A stretch of DNA of 64,000 bases from Actinophytocola sp036555685 (GCF_036555685.1 NZ_DATBKY010000047.1:1-64000); one strand, 5' to 3'. Shown: positions 32,560 to 40,810, numbered from the stretch's first letter. Notes: generated from the sequence alone by a model not told the origin. Made by a program: numbers and translations.

Positions 32560-33081
32560 GTGAGCACCCCAGGGGTGGCGCCCGATCCGGCACTCGGGTT
32601 GCTGGAGCTGTACGACGAGGCGTTGCCGCACGTCTACGGCTACCTGCTGGCCCGCTGCGGGGACGTGCCGCTCGCCGAGGACCTCACCGCCGAGGCGTTC
32701 CTCGCCGCCGTGCACGCGGTACGCAAGCCGGACGCGGCCGAGCCGTCCGTCGCGTGGCTGATCGGCGTCGCCCGGCACAAGCTCGCCGACCACTGGCGCC
32801 GCGTCGAGCGCGAGCAGCGCGGCATGCGGCTGCTGGACGGCGAGCTGGACACGGTCGAGGACCCGTGGGACGTCGCGGTGGACAAGATCCGCGCCCGCCA
32901 GGTCCTCGACGAGCTCGGCCCGCACCACCGGGCCGCGCTCACCCTGCGCTACCTCGACGGGCTGCCGGTCCCCGAGGTTGCCCGTCACCTCGACCGCACC
33001 GTGCACGCCACCGAGGCGCTGCTGGTGCGTGCCCGCGGCGCGTTCCGCCGCCGCTACGCCGGAGAGGAGGGCTCGTCATGA
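32560..33081 (+). CDS. ECF-type RNA polymerase sigma factor
   Basis: The 173-residue sigma-70-family factor has region 2 (LYDEALPHVYGYLLARCGD, AEDLTAEAFLAAVHAVR, WLIGVARHKLADHWRR) and region 4 (DELGPHHRAALTLRYLDGLP, then EVARHLDRTVHATEALLVRAR). GTG 32560 was chosen because the sigma similarity begins soon after it. The gene overlaps the next one by four bases. That partner is not a classical anti-sigma factor but a double VOC protein with a short leading segment, an arrangement I associate with actinobacterial sigma/VOC pairs. Confidence 0.85.
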   Translation: MSTPGVAPDPALGLLELYDEALPHVYGYLLARCGDVPLAEDLTAEAFLAAVHAVRKPDAAEPSVAWLIGVARHKLADHWRRVEREQRGMRLLDGELDTVEDPWDVAVDKIRARQVLDELGPHHRAALTLRYLDGLPVPEVARHLDRTVHATEALLVRARGAFRRRYAGEEGSS

Positions 33082-33986
33082 CCGATCCGTTCGACGTGCT
33101 GCGCGAGCCCGTCACGCCGGCCGACCCCGACCCGGCCTTCGCCGCGCGGCTGCGGGAGCGGCTGACCCGCGCCGTGTTCGACCAGACAGGAGCAGACATG
33201 ACTTCCCAGCTCACCCCGTCCGTCCAGCGCCAGGCGGCCTGGCCCGCGGCCCTCACCCCGTACATCGTCGTCGCCGACGCCCGCCGCGCGCTCGACTGGT
33301 ATGTCGAGGTGCTCGGCGCCGAGCCGCGCGGCGAGATGTGGGTCAACGACGACAACACGGTCGGGCACGCCGAGGTCGGCATCGGCGACGGCGTGCTGAT
33401 GTTCTCCGAGCGGTCCGAGCTGTGGCCCGACGTGCCCGTGCGCGCGCCGGACTCCCCGACCGAGTTCAGCCACACGCTGCACCTGCAGGTCGCCGACGTG
33501 GACGCGACGACCGAGCTGGCCCGCGCGCGCGGGGCGACCGTGGAACGCGAGCCGGCCGACCAGCCGTACGGGCGCGGCTCGGTGATCGTCGACCCGTTCG
33601 GTCACCGCTGGATCCTGCTGCGCCCGCCGGCCTGGGCCACCCGGTTCCGCCAGGGCGACGTCGCCCGCGTGACGATGATCGCCGAGGACTCCGACCGCGC
33701 GCGGGCGTTCTACGAGGCCGTCCTGCAGGTGCCGTTCACGCCGGGCAGCCAGCCGGGCGCGTGGCGGTCGGACGACACGACCCCGCCGATGGGCGTGTGG
33801 TCGCCCGAGGACGTCGAGCCGCAGATCCAGCTCTGCTACCGGGTCGACGACCTCGACGCCGCGCTCGACCGGGTGCGGGCCGCGGGCGGGATCGCCGGCA
33901 CCGCCGAGCGGCGGCCGTACGGGCTGAAGGCGGAGTGCGAGGACGACCAGGGCGTGCGGTTCGAGCTCTGGCAGCCCGCGAACTGA
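33078..33986 (+). CDS. Double VOC-domain protein coupled to ECF sigma factor
   Basis: The 302-residue protein has two tandem VOC domains: about 58-180 (YIVVADARRALDWYVEVLGA ... VDPFGHRWILL) and about 190-300 (MIAEDSDRARAFYEAVLQVP ... DDQGVRFELWQP). The first 40 residues (TDPFDVLREPVTPADPDPAF, then AARLRERL) are a separate conserved lead often seen in proteins encoded directly after sigma factors, and may contact the sigma. A ligand-sensing anti-sigma-like role is inference; an enzymatic glyoxalase role is the alternative. The start overlaps the sigma stop (ATGA). Confidence 0.8.
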   Translation: MTDPFDVLREPVTPADPDPAFAARLRERLTRAVFDQTGADMTSQLTPSVQRQAAWPAALTPYIVVADARRALDWYVEVLGAEPRGEMWVNDDNTVGHAEVGIGDGVLMFSERSELWPDVPVRAPDSPTEFSHTLHLQVADVDATTELARARGATVEREPADQPYGRGSVIVDPFGHRWILLRPPAWATRFRQGDVARVTMIAEDSDRARAFYEAVLQVPFTPGSQPGAWRSDDTTPPMGVWSPEDVEPQIQLCYRVDDLDAALDRVRAAGGIAGTAERRPYGLKAECEDDQGVRFELWQPAN

Positions 33987-34036
33987 ACCGGCACCGGCAC
34001 CGCGGCGCGGCCGCAGAGGCCGAGGGGCATCGCGGC

Positions 34037-34078
34037 CGGGCCCGTCCCGCCCGGGGTGGGGGTCGCGGGACGGGCCCG
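34037..34078. terminator. Strong stem-loop between convergent genes
   Basis: CGGGCCCGTCCCGC (34037-34050) pairs perfectly with GCGGGACGGGCCCG (34065-34078) over a 14-base G-rich loop. It separates the sigma/VOC operon from the convergent WYL regulator and marks the left edge of the first epoxide-hydrolase cassette. Confidence 0.8.
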
Positions 34079-34097
34079 GCCCGTGCGCACGGCGACG

Positions 34098-35060
34098 TCA
34101 CGAGGACGACGCGGCCGCCCGGCCGAACAACCCGGCCAGGACGTGGACCTGCTCGACGAGCTCAGGTGGCGAGAGCACCTCGAACTCGAAGCCGATCTGG
34201 GCGACGTAGACGGGGAACTCGGCCAGCGACGGGCCGCCGACGTGCAGCAGGCAGCTGCGCTCGTCGACGGCCTCCACCAGGCCGGCCGCCGGCGGGACCC
34301 GCTCGGCGGCGACCTCGGCGGGCGCGTGCAGGCGGATCGTGGCCTGATAGCGGTAGGGCGAGCTGGAGATCGCGCGGGAGATGTAGCCGGCGACGTCCTC
34401 GTCGGGTGGGTCGCGGGGCGGGAACCGCGGGCCGGGCGAGGGCGTGCCGGCGATCCGGTCCACCCGGAACGTGCGCCACCCGGCCGGCTCGCGGTCCCAC
34501 GCGAGCAGGTACCAGCGGCGGCCCGTGCACGCGAGGCGTACCGGCTCGACCAGCCGCCTGCTCTGCGTCCCGTCCGCGCGGACGTAGCGCAGCCGCAGCG
34601 ACTCGCGGTCGCGGCACGCGCCGGCCAGCACCGCCAGCAGACCCGGGTCGACGGTCGGGCCGCGGGCGGCGAGCGACACGGTCGCCGATCCCAGCGCGGC
34701 CACCCGGCGGCGCAGGCGCGAGGGCAGCACCTGCTCGAGCTTCGCGAGCGCGCGGACCGACGTCTCCTCGATGCCGGCCACCGTGCCGTTCGCCGCGGTG
34801 CGCAGGCCGACGGCGACCGCGACGGCCTCGTCGTCGTCCAGCAGCAGCGGGGGCATCGCCGCGCCGGCCTCGAGCCGGTAGCCGCCCGCGGCGCCGGGCG
34901 TCGCGGTGACCGGGTAGCCGAGGTCGCGCAGCCGGTCGACGTCGCGGCGCACGGTCCGCAGCGTGACGCCGAGCCGGTCGGCGAGCTCGCCGCCGGTCCA
35001 GTCGCGGTGAGCCTGCAGCAACGACAGCAGCTTCAGCAGCCGTCCGGAGGTCTCCCACAC
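34098..35060 (-). CDS. WYL-domain regulator of cassette A
   Basis: The 320-residue protein has an N-terminal winged HTH (LLKLLSLLQAHRDWTGGELA, then RLGVTLRTVRRDVDRLRDLG), the wing YPVTATPGAAGGYRLEAGA, a WYL domain (RLACTGRRWYLLAWDREPAG and RTFRVDRIAG) and a WCX tail. GTG 35060 is chosen because it aligns with the start of its paralogue (WETSGRLLKLL against LDTSARLLRLL) and has GAGAAT seven bases upstream. The in-frame ATG 35081 would lie inside the operator palindrome. It probably controls the divergent epoxide hydrolase/glycosylase genes; WYL domains respond to ligands or to single-stranded DNA. Confidence 0.85.
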   Translation of the reverse strand: MWETSGRLLKLLSLLQAHRDWTGGELADRLGVTLRTVRRDVDRLRDLGYPVTATPGAAGGYRLEAGAAMPPLLLDDDEAVAVAVGLRTAANGTVAGIEETSVRALAKLEQVLPSRLRRRVAALGSATVSLAARGPTVDPGLLAVLAGACRDRESLRLRYVRADGTQSRRLVEPVRLACTGRRWYLLAWDREPAGWRTFRVDRIAGTPSPGPRFPPRDPPDEDVAGYISRAISSSPYRYQATIRLHAPAEVAAERVPPAAGLVEAVDERSCLLHVGGPSLAEFPVYVAQIGFEFEVLSPPELVEQVHVLAGLFGRAAASSS

Positions 35061-35067
35061 GTCTCGA

Positions 35068-35073
35068 ATTCTC
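35068..35073 (-). promoter_or_regulatory. Candidate -10 for leaderless WYL regulator A
   Basis: GAGAAT on the minus strand (35073-35068) lies seven bases before GTG 35060. The operator palindrome at 35080-35104 covers the region where its -35 would lie, consistent with autoregulation. Confidence 0.4.
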
Positions 35074-35079
35074 GCACGC

Positions 35080-35104
35080 ATTGGTGACAACATCTGTCAC
35101 CAAT
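35080..35104. promoter_or_regulatory. Operator palindrome of cassette A
   Basis: ATTGGTGACA (35080-35089) and TGTCACCAAT (35095-35104) are perfect inverted repeats with a five-base centre. The site lies between the two divergent -10 elements and overlaps both presumed -35 regions, so one bound regulator could control both directions. Cassette B has a related site at 46065-46087 (ATTGGTG ... CACCCAT). Confidence 0.7.
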
Positions 35105-35110
35105 GGTCCG

Positions 35111-35116
35111 TAGCGT
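35111..35116 (+). promoter_or_regulatory. Candidate -10 for leaderless epoxide hydrolase A
   Basis: TAGCGT ends seven bases before ATG 35124, seven bases after the operator palindrome. The short spacing implies a leaderless transcript for the hydrolase gene. Confidence 0.45.
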
Positions 35117-35123
35117 CGGGAGC

Positions 35124-36272
35124 ATGACGAACACCGACATCCGCCCTTTCCGCGTCGACGTCCCGCAGTCCGAACTGGACGACCTGAACCGCCGCCTCGC
35201 CGCCACCCGCTGGCCCGACCAGCTGCCCGGCACCGAGTGGACCCGCGGCGTCCCGCTCGGGTACCTGCGCGAGCTGGCCGAGCACTGGCGCACGAGCTAC
35301 GACTGGCGCGTCCACGAGAAGCAGCTGAACGACCTGCCGCAGTACGTCACCGAGATCGACGGCGCGACCGTCCACTTCGTCCACGTCCGCTCGCCGGAGC
35401 CAGGTGCGCTGCCGCTGGTCCTCACCCACGGCTGGCCCGGCTCGGTCGTCGAGTTCCTCGACGTGCTCGGCCCGCTGACCGACCCTGTCGCGCACGGCGG
35501 CGACGCCGCGGACGCCTTCCACGTGGTGATCCCGTCCCTGCCCGGCTTCGGCTTCTCCGGTCCGACCCGCGACGCCGGCTGGGACACCCGGCGGATCGCC
35601 CGCGCGTTGGCGGAGCTGATGGCGCGGCTGGGCTACGAGCGATACGGCGCCCAGGGCGGCGACTTCGGCGCGCTGGTCTCCCCCGACCTCGGCCGGGTCG
35701 ACGGCGAACACGTGGTCGGCGTCCACGTCAACGCCGCGACCGTCGGGTTCATCCCGTTCGGCGGCGTCGACGAGGACACGCTGACCGACGTCGAGAAGGC
35801 GCGCTGGGCCCGCCAGCAGAAGTTCCAGCACGAGGGCAACGGCTACTTCCAGGTGCAGGCCACCCGCCCGCAGACGATCGCGTACTCGCTCACCGACTCG
35901 CCCGTGGGCCAGCTCGCCTGGATCGTGGAGAAGTTCAAGGAGTGGACCCACCCGGCCACGGACCTGCCCGAGGCATCGGTCGACCGGGACCGGATGCTCA
36001 CCAACGTGATGCTGTACTGGCTGACCGGCACGGCCGGGTCGGCCGCTCGGCTGTACTACGAGAACATGCACGTCGGCGAGTGGCCCTACCGCACCGAGGT
36101 GCCGACCGGGGTCGCCGCGTTCGCCGAAGACATCCCGATCCGCCGGTACGCCGAGGAGACCAACACGATCACGCACTGGACCGACTTCGACACCGGCGGC
36201 CACTTCGCCGCCATGGAGGCGCCCGGCCTGCTGGTCGGCGACGTGCGAGAGTTCTTCCGCGGGCTGCGCTGA
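35124..36272 (+). CDS. Epoxide hydrolase (EHN alpha/beta-hydrolase), cassette A
   Basis: The 382-residue enzyme has an N-terminal EHN segment (FRVDVPQSELDDLNRRLAAT, then RWP ... GVPLGYLRELAEHW) and an alpha/beta-hydrolase core. HGWPGS forms the oxyanion loop and GAQGGDFGALV carries nucleophile Asp180. FHVVIPSLPGFGFSGP is typical of epoxide hydrolases, and the terminal DTGGHFAAMEAP carries the base His360. It should open epoxides to diols by a covalent ester intermediate. It is followed after 11 bases by the AlkZ-like gene and divergent from its WYL regulator. The epoxide substrate is unknown; an alkylating toxin is proposed. Confidence 0.88.
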   Translation: MTNTDIRPFRVDVPQSELDDLNRRLAATRWPDQLPGTEWTRGVPLGYLRELAEHWRTSYDWRVHEKQLNDLPQYVTEIDGATVHFVHVRSPEPGALPLVLTHGWPGSVVEFLDVLGPLTDPVAHGGDAADAFHVVIPSLPGFGFSGPTRDAGWDTRRIARALAELMARLGYERYGAQGGDFGALVSPDLGRVDGEHVVGVHVNAATVGFIPFGGVDEDTLTDVEKARWARQQKFQHEGNGYFQVQATRPQTIAYSLTDSPVGQLAWIVEKFKEWTHPATDLPEASVDRDRMLTNVMLYWLTGTAGSAARLYYENMHVGEWPYRTEVPTGVAAFAEDIPIRRYAEETNTITHWTDFDTGGHFAAMEAPGLLVGDVREFFRGLR

Positions 36273-36283
36273 GGAGGGTTGCG

Positions 36284-37411
36284 GTGGAGGTCCTGAGCCT
36301 GCGGGCGATCAACCGGGCGACGCTCGCCCGCCAGCTGCTGATCGAGCGGGACGCGCGGTCGGCCGAGGCGGCGATCGAGCACCTGGTCGGCCTGCAGGCG
36401 CAGGCGCCGTTCCCGCCCTACACCGGGCTCTGGACCCGGCTCGCCGGCTTCCGTGCGGACGAGCTCGCGGACGCGCTCCTCGAGCGGCGCGTGGTGCGGG
36501 TCGTGCTCATGCGCGGCACCGTCCACCTGGTCACCGCCGCGGACGCGTGCTTCCTGCGCCCGCTGGTCCAGGTGATCATGGACCGGGACCTGCGGACGAA
36601 CGCGCTGCACGCCCGCCACCTCACCGACCTCGACGTCGGCGAGGTCGCGGACGCGGCCCGGTCCGTCCTCGATGGCGAGGCGCTGACCGGGAAGGAGCTC
36701 GGCGACGCGCTCGCCGCGCGGTGGCCGGACGTGCCGCCCGGTTCGCTCGCCCACGCCGCGCGCGGGTTGCTGGCGTTGGTGCAGGTGCCGCCGCGGGCGG
36801 TGTGGGGCCGCTCGGGCCAGACGCGGTACCGCACCGCCGAGCACTGGCTGGGCCGGTCCCTCGACACCGCGCCGGACCCCGCCCGGCTCGTGCTGCGCTA
36901 CCTGGGCGCGTTCGGCCCCGCGTCGATCGCCGACATCCAGACCTGGGCCGGCCTGACCCGCCTGCGCGAGGTGGTCGACCCGCTCCGGCCCCGGCTGAGG
37001 GTGTTCGCCGACCCGTCCGGTCGCGAGCTGTTCGACCTGCCCGACGCACCCCGCCCGCCGGAGGACCTGCCGGTGCCGGTGCGGTTCCTGCCGGAGTTCG
37101 ACAACCTCCTGCTGTCCCACGCGGACCGGTCGCGGGTGATGAGCGAGGAGTTCCGCAAGCGGCTGTTCGGGGTGCGGAACGGCGTCTTCCCGGGCACGTT
37201 CCTGGTGGACGGGTTCCTGCGCGGCGAATGGCGCGTCACGAAGGAGCGGAAGTCGGCGACGCTGACGATCACGCCGTGGGCCAAGGTGTCCAAGAAGGAC
37301 ACCGCCGCGCTGGTGCGCGAGGGCCGGCGGATGCTGGAGTTCGCCGCCGCGGGCGCGGAGACCCGGGACGTGGTCCTGGGTCAGAACGCGGGCCAGGGAA
37401 TGGCGCGGTAG
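36284..37411 (+). CDS. AlkZ-like HTH_42 DNA glycosylase, cassette A
   Basis: This 375-residue winged-helix protein belongs to the HTH_42 (DUF1006) superfamily. LVGLQAQAPFPPYTGLW contains Gln38-Ala39-Gln40, the Gln-Phi-Gln motif that in AlkZ (Gln37, Gln39) performs base excision and crosslink unhooking. RGTVHLVTAAD and VRFLPEFDNLLLSHADRSRV (core LPEFDNLL) are further family hallmarks. GTG 36284 follows GAGGAGG. Compared with its paralogue at 43833 it has a longer C-terminus: the last ten codons read through the 3' end of the convergent SCO1664-type gene (31-base overlap), so its original stop may have been lost at a junction. Confidence 0.8.
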   Translation: MEVLSLRAINRATLARQLLIERDARSAEAAIEHLVGLQAQAPFPPYTGLWTRLAGFRADELADALLERRVVRVVLMRGTVHLVTAADACFLRPLVQVIMDRDLRTNALHARHLTDLDVGEVADAARSVLDGEALTGKELGDALAARWPDVPPGSLAHAARGLLALVQVPPRAVWGRSGQTRYRTAEHWLGRSLDTAPDPARLVLRYLGAFGPASIADIQTWAGLTRLREVVDPLRPRLRVFADPSGRELFDLPDAPRPPEDLPVPVRFLPEFDNLLLSHADRSRVMSEEFRKRLFGVRNGVFPGTFLVDGFLRGEWRVTKERKSATLTITPWAKVSKKDTAALVREGRRMLEFAAAGAETRDVVLGQNAGQGMAR

Positions 37412-38175
37412 TCCGCGTCCGGGGTCGGGAACTCCGCCTTGTGCTGGAACTGCTCGGTGCGTCTTTTCAACGAGCGGATCTCCGCTCTCGTCAGGTGCTC
37501 GCCGAGGTCGGCGGCCAGGGAGTCGTCCAGCGCCTCGCGCAGCGTCGCGAGCATCTCCAGCACGTCCCCGGGCAGCGGCTCGCCCACCCAGCCCCACAGC
37601 ACGGTTCGCAGCTTGTGCTCGGTGTGCAGGCAGATGCCGTGGTCGACGCCGTAGACGTTGCCGTCCGTGCCGTGCAGGACGTGGCCGCCCTTGCGGTCCG
37701 CGTTGTTGAGCACCACGTCCAGCGCCGCCATCAGCCGCACGCTCGGGTGGTCGGAGTGCGCGAGCACCGCCGGATCGCCGAACCGGTCATGGGCGCGCAG
37801 CACCCGCCGCCAGCCGTTCGGCACGTCGTCGGGAGCCAGCACGTCGACGAGGTCGTCGCCTTCCTTCGTGTCCACCCAGAGCTGAACCATGCCCGGGCCG
37901 AACGGGCCCGCACGCAGCACGGTCGGTGGGATCAGGTGCAGGCCCGCGGCCTCGGACACCAGGTACGCGCCCACCTCGCGGCCGGCCAGCGTCCCGTCCG
38001 GGAAGTCCCACAGCGCCCGCTCGCCCGACACCGGCTTGTACACGCAGTGCGCGACCGCGTCCCCGCCGCTGATCTCGCAGAACAGCGTCGCGTTGGACGC
38101 GTCCACGAGGCGGCCCTCGACCTCGATTCGACCCCGGGTGAGCAGCTCGGCGACGGCCGGATCGGTCGGGAACAA
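37381..38175 (-). CDS. SCO1664 family protein (kinase-like fold)
   Basis: The 264-residue protein is of the SCO1664 type. GRIEVEGRLVDASNATLFCE begins a small lobe, HCVYKPVSGERALWDFPDGT holds the ATP-lysine-like strand, and LNNADRKGGHVL ... VYGVDHGICLH matches the catalytic and metal loops of PI3/PI4-kinase-like enzymes (N-x-DRKxGH and DHG). It ends IPWPAF. TTG 38175, two bases after the stop of DUF3090, is preferred; GTG 38229 would overlap that gene by 52 bases. In many actinobacteria this pair precedes the mycothiol ligase gene, which is absent here; cassette A lies in its place. Confidence 0.75.
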   Translation of the reverse strand: MFPTDPAVAELLTRGRIEVEGRLVDASNATLFCEISGGDAVAHCVYKPVSGERALWDFPDGTLAGREVGAYLVSEAAGLHLIPPTVLRAGPFGPGMVQLWVDTKEGDDLVDVLAPDDVPNGWRRVLRAHDRFGDPAVLAHSDHPSVRLMAALDVVLNNADRKGGHVLHGTDGNVYGVDHGICLHTEHKLRTVLWGWVGEPLPGDVLEMLATLREALDDSLAADLGEHLTRAEIRSLKRRTEQFQHKAEFPTPDADYRAIPWPAF

Positions 38176-38177
38176 GC

Positions 38178-38753
38178 TCAGTCCGTCTCGTCCTCGTCGG
38201 TGCGCCGGTACCCGTTCTGCCGCGGGCACACGTGCCCGGCCGGGTCCAGCGGCTCACCGCATAGTGGGCACGGCTTGCGTCCCGCGTTGATCACCCGGTC
38301 CGCGCGCTCGGCGAACGCCCGCGCCTCGGCCGGTGTCAGGAACACCCGCACCGCGTCCGGGCCCTCCTCGGTGTCGTCGAGCACCACCGACTCGTCGACC
38401 TCGCCCTCGGTGATCGCGAGCAGCTCGATCACGACCGCGCGCGTCTCGGAGTCCCAGCCGAGGCCCATGGTGCCGACCCGGAACTCCTCCTCGACCGGCA
38501 CCCGGAGCGGGTCCGCGTCGACGAGATCGTCCGGCGTCTCGTCGGGCAGGTCGGCCCCGAACCGCCGGTGGACCTCCTCGAGCAGCGAGCCGATACGTTC
38601 GGCGAGCACCGCCACCTGCTGCTTCTCCAGCGTCACGCTGATGGTCCGGGCACTCTCGGAGGCCTGCAGGTAGAACGTGCGGTCGCCGGGCTGCCCGACT
38701 GTGCCGGCGACGAACCGATCGGGCTGGCGGAAGACGTGAATGACACGAGCCAT
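38178..38753 (-). CDS. DUF3090 family protein with C-terminal zinc ribbon
   Basis: The 191-residue conserved actinobacterial protein begins MARVIHVFRQPDRFVAGTVG, has a beta-rich body (RTFYLQASESARTISVTLEK) and a C-terminal zinc ribbon CPLCGEPLDPAGHVCPRQNG. GGAGG just before ATG 38753 fixes the start. The SCO1664-type gene follows after two bases, the usual pair. Function is unknown, though its constant neighbour with a kinase-like fold suggests a shared nucleotide- or lipid-linked process. Confidence 0.88.
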   Translation of the reverse strand: MARVIHVFRQPDRFVAGTVGQPGDRTFYLQASESARTISVTLEKQQVAVLAERIGSLLEEVHRRFGADLPDETPDDLVDADPLRVPVEEEFRVGTMGLGWDSETRAVVIELLAITEGEVDESVVLDDTEEGPDAVRVFLTPAEARAFAERADRVINAGRKPCPLCGEPLDPAGHVCPRQNGYRRTDEDETD

Positions 38754-38871
38754 GGCACCTCCGACACTACGGCAAACGACACGGTCGAGCAGGCCTGTTC
38801 CCCCGCCGCCGCCCGCACCAAGCTGGATCTTCGGCAACGTTATCGAAGGCCGTCCGGCGGGGCTGACCGGT

Positions 38872-38877
38872 TAGGGT
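38872..38877 (+). promoter_or_regulatory. Candidate -10 for leaderless S9 peptidase
   Basis: TAGGGT ends seven bases before GTG 38885 and no ribosome site intervenes. This supports GTG 38885 (rather than GTG 38888) as the first codon of a leaderless mRNA. Confidence 0.4.
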
Positions 38878-38884
38878 TGCGCGC

Positions 38885-40810
38885 GTGGTGAAGATCGCAC
38901 AGTACGGTGCCTGGGAGTCCCCGCTCACGGCCGATCTCGTGGCCGCCTCCGACGCCCAGCCCAAGTGGGTTGACCTGCACGACGGACGCGTCTGGTGGGC
39001 CGAGACGAGGCCGACCGAGGGCGGGCGCGTCGCGCTGCTGCGCGAGGGTGACGGCGGTGCACCCGTCGAGGTCCTGCCCGCGCCGTGGAATGTCCGCAAC
39101 CGCGTGCACGAGTACGGCGGCCGCCCATGGACCGTGCTCGACGGGCGACTGCTCGTGTTCACCGAGTGGTCCGACCAGCGCCTCTACGTCCTCGACAGCA
39201 ACGGCGACGGCGAGCCGCGGCCGATCACGCCGGAACCGGAGCGCCACCACGGCCTGCGCTACGCCGACCTCTCCCCCGGTCCCGACGGCGCATCCGTGCT
39301 GTGCGTCCGCGAGCGGGTCACCGGCGACGGGCCCACCGACATCGAGCACGACCTGGTCCAGGTCCCGGTCGGCGGCGGCGAGGTCCGCGTGCTCGGCGCG
39401 AGCCACCACTTCATGTCCGGGCCGCGGTGCAGCCCCGACGGCACCAAGATCGCCTGGATCGGCTGGGACCACCCCCGAATGCCGTGGGACGGCGCCGAAC
39501 TGTGCGTCGCCACGCTCGGCGAGCCCGGCCACCGCGTGCTCGCCGGCGGCGAGCGGGAGAGCGTCTGCCAGGTCGAGTGGGAGTCGCCCGACACGCTGCT
39601 CGCGCTCACCGACCCCGACGGCTGGTGGAACCTGCACCGCATCGGGCTCGACGGCACCAGCCGCAACCTCCTGCCGTGCGCGGAGGAACTCGGCGGGGCA
39701 TTGTGGACACCCGGGATGCGCTGGTTCGCCACGCTCGGCGGTGGCCGGCACGCGGTCCTGCGTTCCTCCGCGCACCTCGCCGTCCTCGACGAGCACACCG
39801 GCGACCTGACCGATGTGGACGCCGGCTTCACGTCATGGACGGCCGACGTGAAGGTGCACGAGGGCAAGGTGGTCACCGCGGCCGGCGGGCCGCACGCCGC
39901 GCTCGCCGTCGTCTCCGTCGACCTCGCCACCGGTGCGGCGACGTCGGTGGCGGCCGCGGCGCCCCCGCCGGTCGACACCGCGTACCTGCCCGAACCGCAG
40001 GAGCGCCGGTTCACCAGCCCGGACGGGCGCACGATCCCCGCGATCGTCTACCCGCCGCGCAACCCGGACTTCGCCGGGCCGGACGGCGCCGCGCCGCCGC
40101 TGCTCGTCCACGCCCACGGTGGCCCGACGGGCAAGGTCCGCTCCAGCCTCGACCTCGACGCCGCCTTCTTCACCAGCCGCGGCTTCGCCTACGTCTCGGT
40201 GAACTACGGCGGCTCGTCCGGCTACGGCCGCCCGTTCCGCGAGTCGCTCAACGGCCAGTGGGGCGTGGTCGACGTCGACGACTGCGCCACCGTCGCCGCC
40301 GCCCTGGCCGCCGAGGGCTCCGCCGACCCCGAGCGGCTCGCCATCCGCGGCGGCAGCGCCGGCGGCTGGACCTCCGCCGTGTCGATGACCACAGTGGACA
40401 CCTACCGGTGCGCCACCATCATGTACCCGATCCTGGACATGCTCGCGTTCGTCGGCGAGACGCACGACTTCGAGTCCCGCTACCTCGACACGCTCGTCGG
40501 CACGCTGCCCGAACACCGCGACCGCTACTTCGACCGCTCGCCGATCAACCACATGGACTCCCTCGCCGGCCCGGTGCTGCTGCTGCAGGGCCTCGACGAC
40601 CCGGTGTGCCTGCCCGCGCAGGCCGACCGGTTCGTCGCGGCGTTGGACGGCAGCGGCCTGCCGCACGCGTACCTGACCTTCGAGGGCGAGCAGCACGGGT
40701 TCCGCCGCGCGGAGACCATGGTCGCCGCGCTGCGCGGCGAGCTGTCCTTCTACGGCCAGGTGTTCGGCTTCGACACCCCGGGCGTGCCGAAGCTGGAGCT
40801 GCGTACATGA
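38885..40810 (+). CDS. S9 family prolyl oligopeptidase-type peptidase
   Basis: The 641-residue cytoplasmic serine peptidase has a beta-propeller (about 1-370) with VHEYGGRPW, FMSGPRCSPDGTKIAWIGWD (core SPDGTKIAWI) and similar blades, then an alpha/beta-hydrolase domain. The catalytic residues are Ser491 in RGGSAGGWTS, Asp571/572 in QGLDDPV and His604 in GEQHGFR. It should trim short peptides, as in acylaminoacyl or dipeptidyl peptidases. The LD-carboxypeptidase gene overlaps its stop (ATGA at 40807), which suggests joint handling of peptides, perhaps from cell-wall turnover. Confidence 0.92.
   Translation: MVKIAQYGAWESPLTADLVAASDAQPKWVDLHDGRVWWAETRPTEGGRVALLREGDGGAPVEVLPAPWNVRNRVHEYGGRPWTVLDGRLLVFTEWSDQRLYVLDSNGDGEPRPITPEPERHHGLRYADLSPGPDGASVLCVRERVTGDGPTDIEHDLVQVPVGGGEVRVLGASHHFMSGPRCSPDGTKIAWIGWDHPRMPWDGAELCVATLGEPGHRVLAGGERESVCQVEWESPDTLLALTDPDGWWNLHRIGLDGTSRNLLPCAEELGGALWTPGMRWFATLGGGRHAVLRSSAHLAVLDEHTGDLTDVDAGFTSWTADVKVHEGKVVTAAGGPHAALAVVSVDLATGAATSVAAAAPPPVDTAYLPEPQERRFTSPDGRTIPAIVYPPRNPDFAGPDGAAPPLLVHAHGGPTGKVRSSLDLDAAFFTSRGFAYVSVNYGGSSGYGRPFRESLNGQWGVVDVDDCATVAAALAAEGSADPERLAIRGGSAGGWTSAVSMTTVDTYRCATIMYPILDMLAFVGETHDFESRYLDTLVGTLPEHRDRYFDRSPINHMDSLAGPVLLLQGLDDPVCLPAQADRFVAALDGSGLPHAYLTFEGEQHGFRRAETMVAALRGELSFYGQVFGFDTPGVPKLELRT

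Larger units (their letters stand above)
34098..37411. repeat. Paralogous cassette A: WYL < > epoxide hydrolase, AlkZ-like
   Basis: Three genes (WYL regulator on minus; epoxide hydrolase and HTH_42 glycosylase on plus) have the same order, relative direction and coupling as cassette B at 43833-47045, but in inverted orientation. All three gene pairs are recognisable paralogues with nearly equal lengths (320/319, 382/378 and 375/355 residues). The divergence is at protein level, so this is an old duplication or two acquisitions, not a recent DNA repeat. Confidence 0.8.

Noticed and set aside
35079..35081. ATG 35081 as start of WYL regulator A
   Set aside because: It lies inside the operator palindrome, adds residues not found in the paralogue and has no ribosome site. 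GTG 35060 aligns with the paralogue and has a -10-like box at the right distance.
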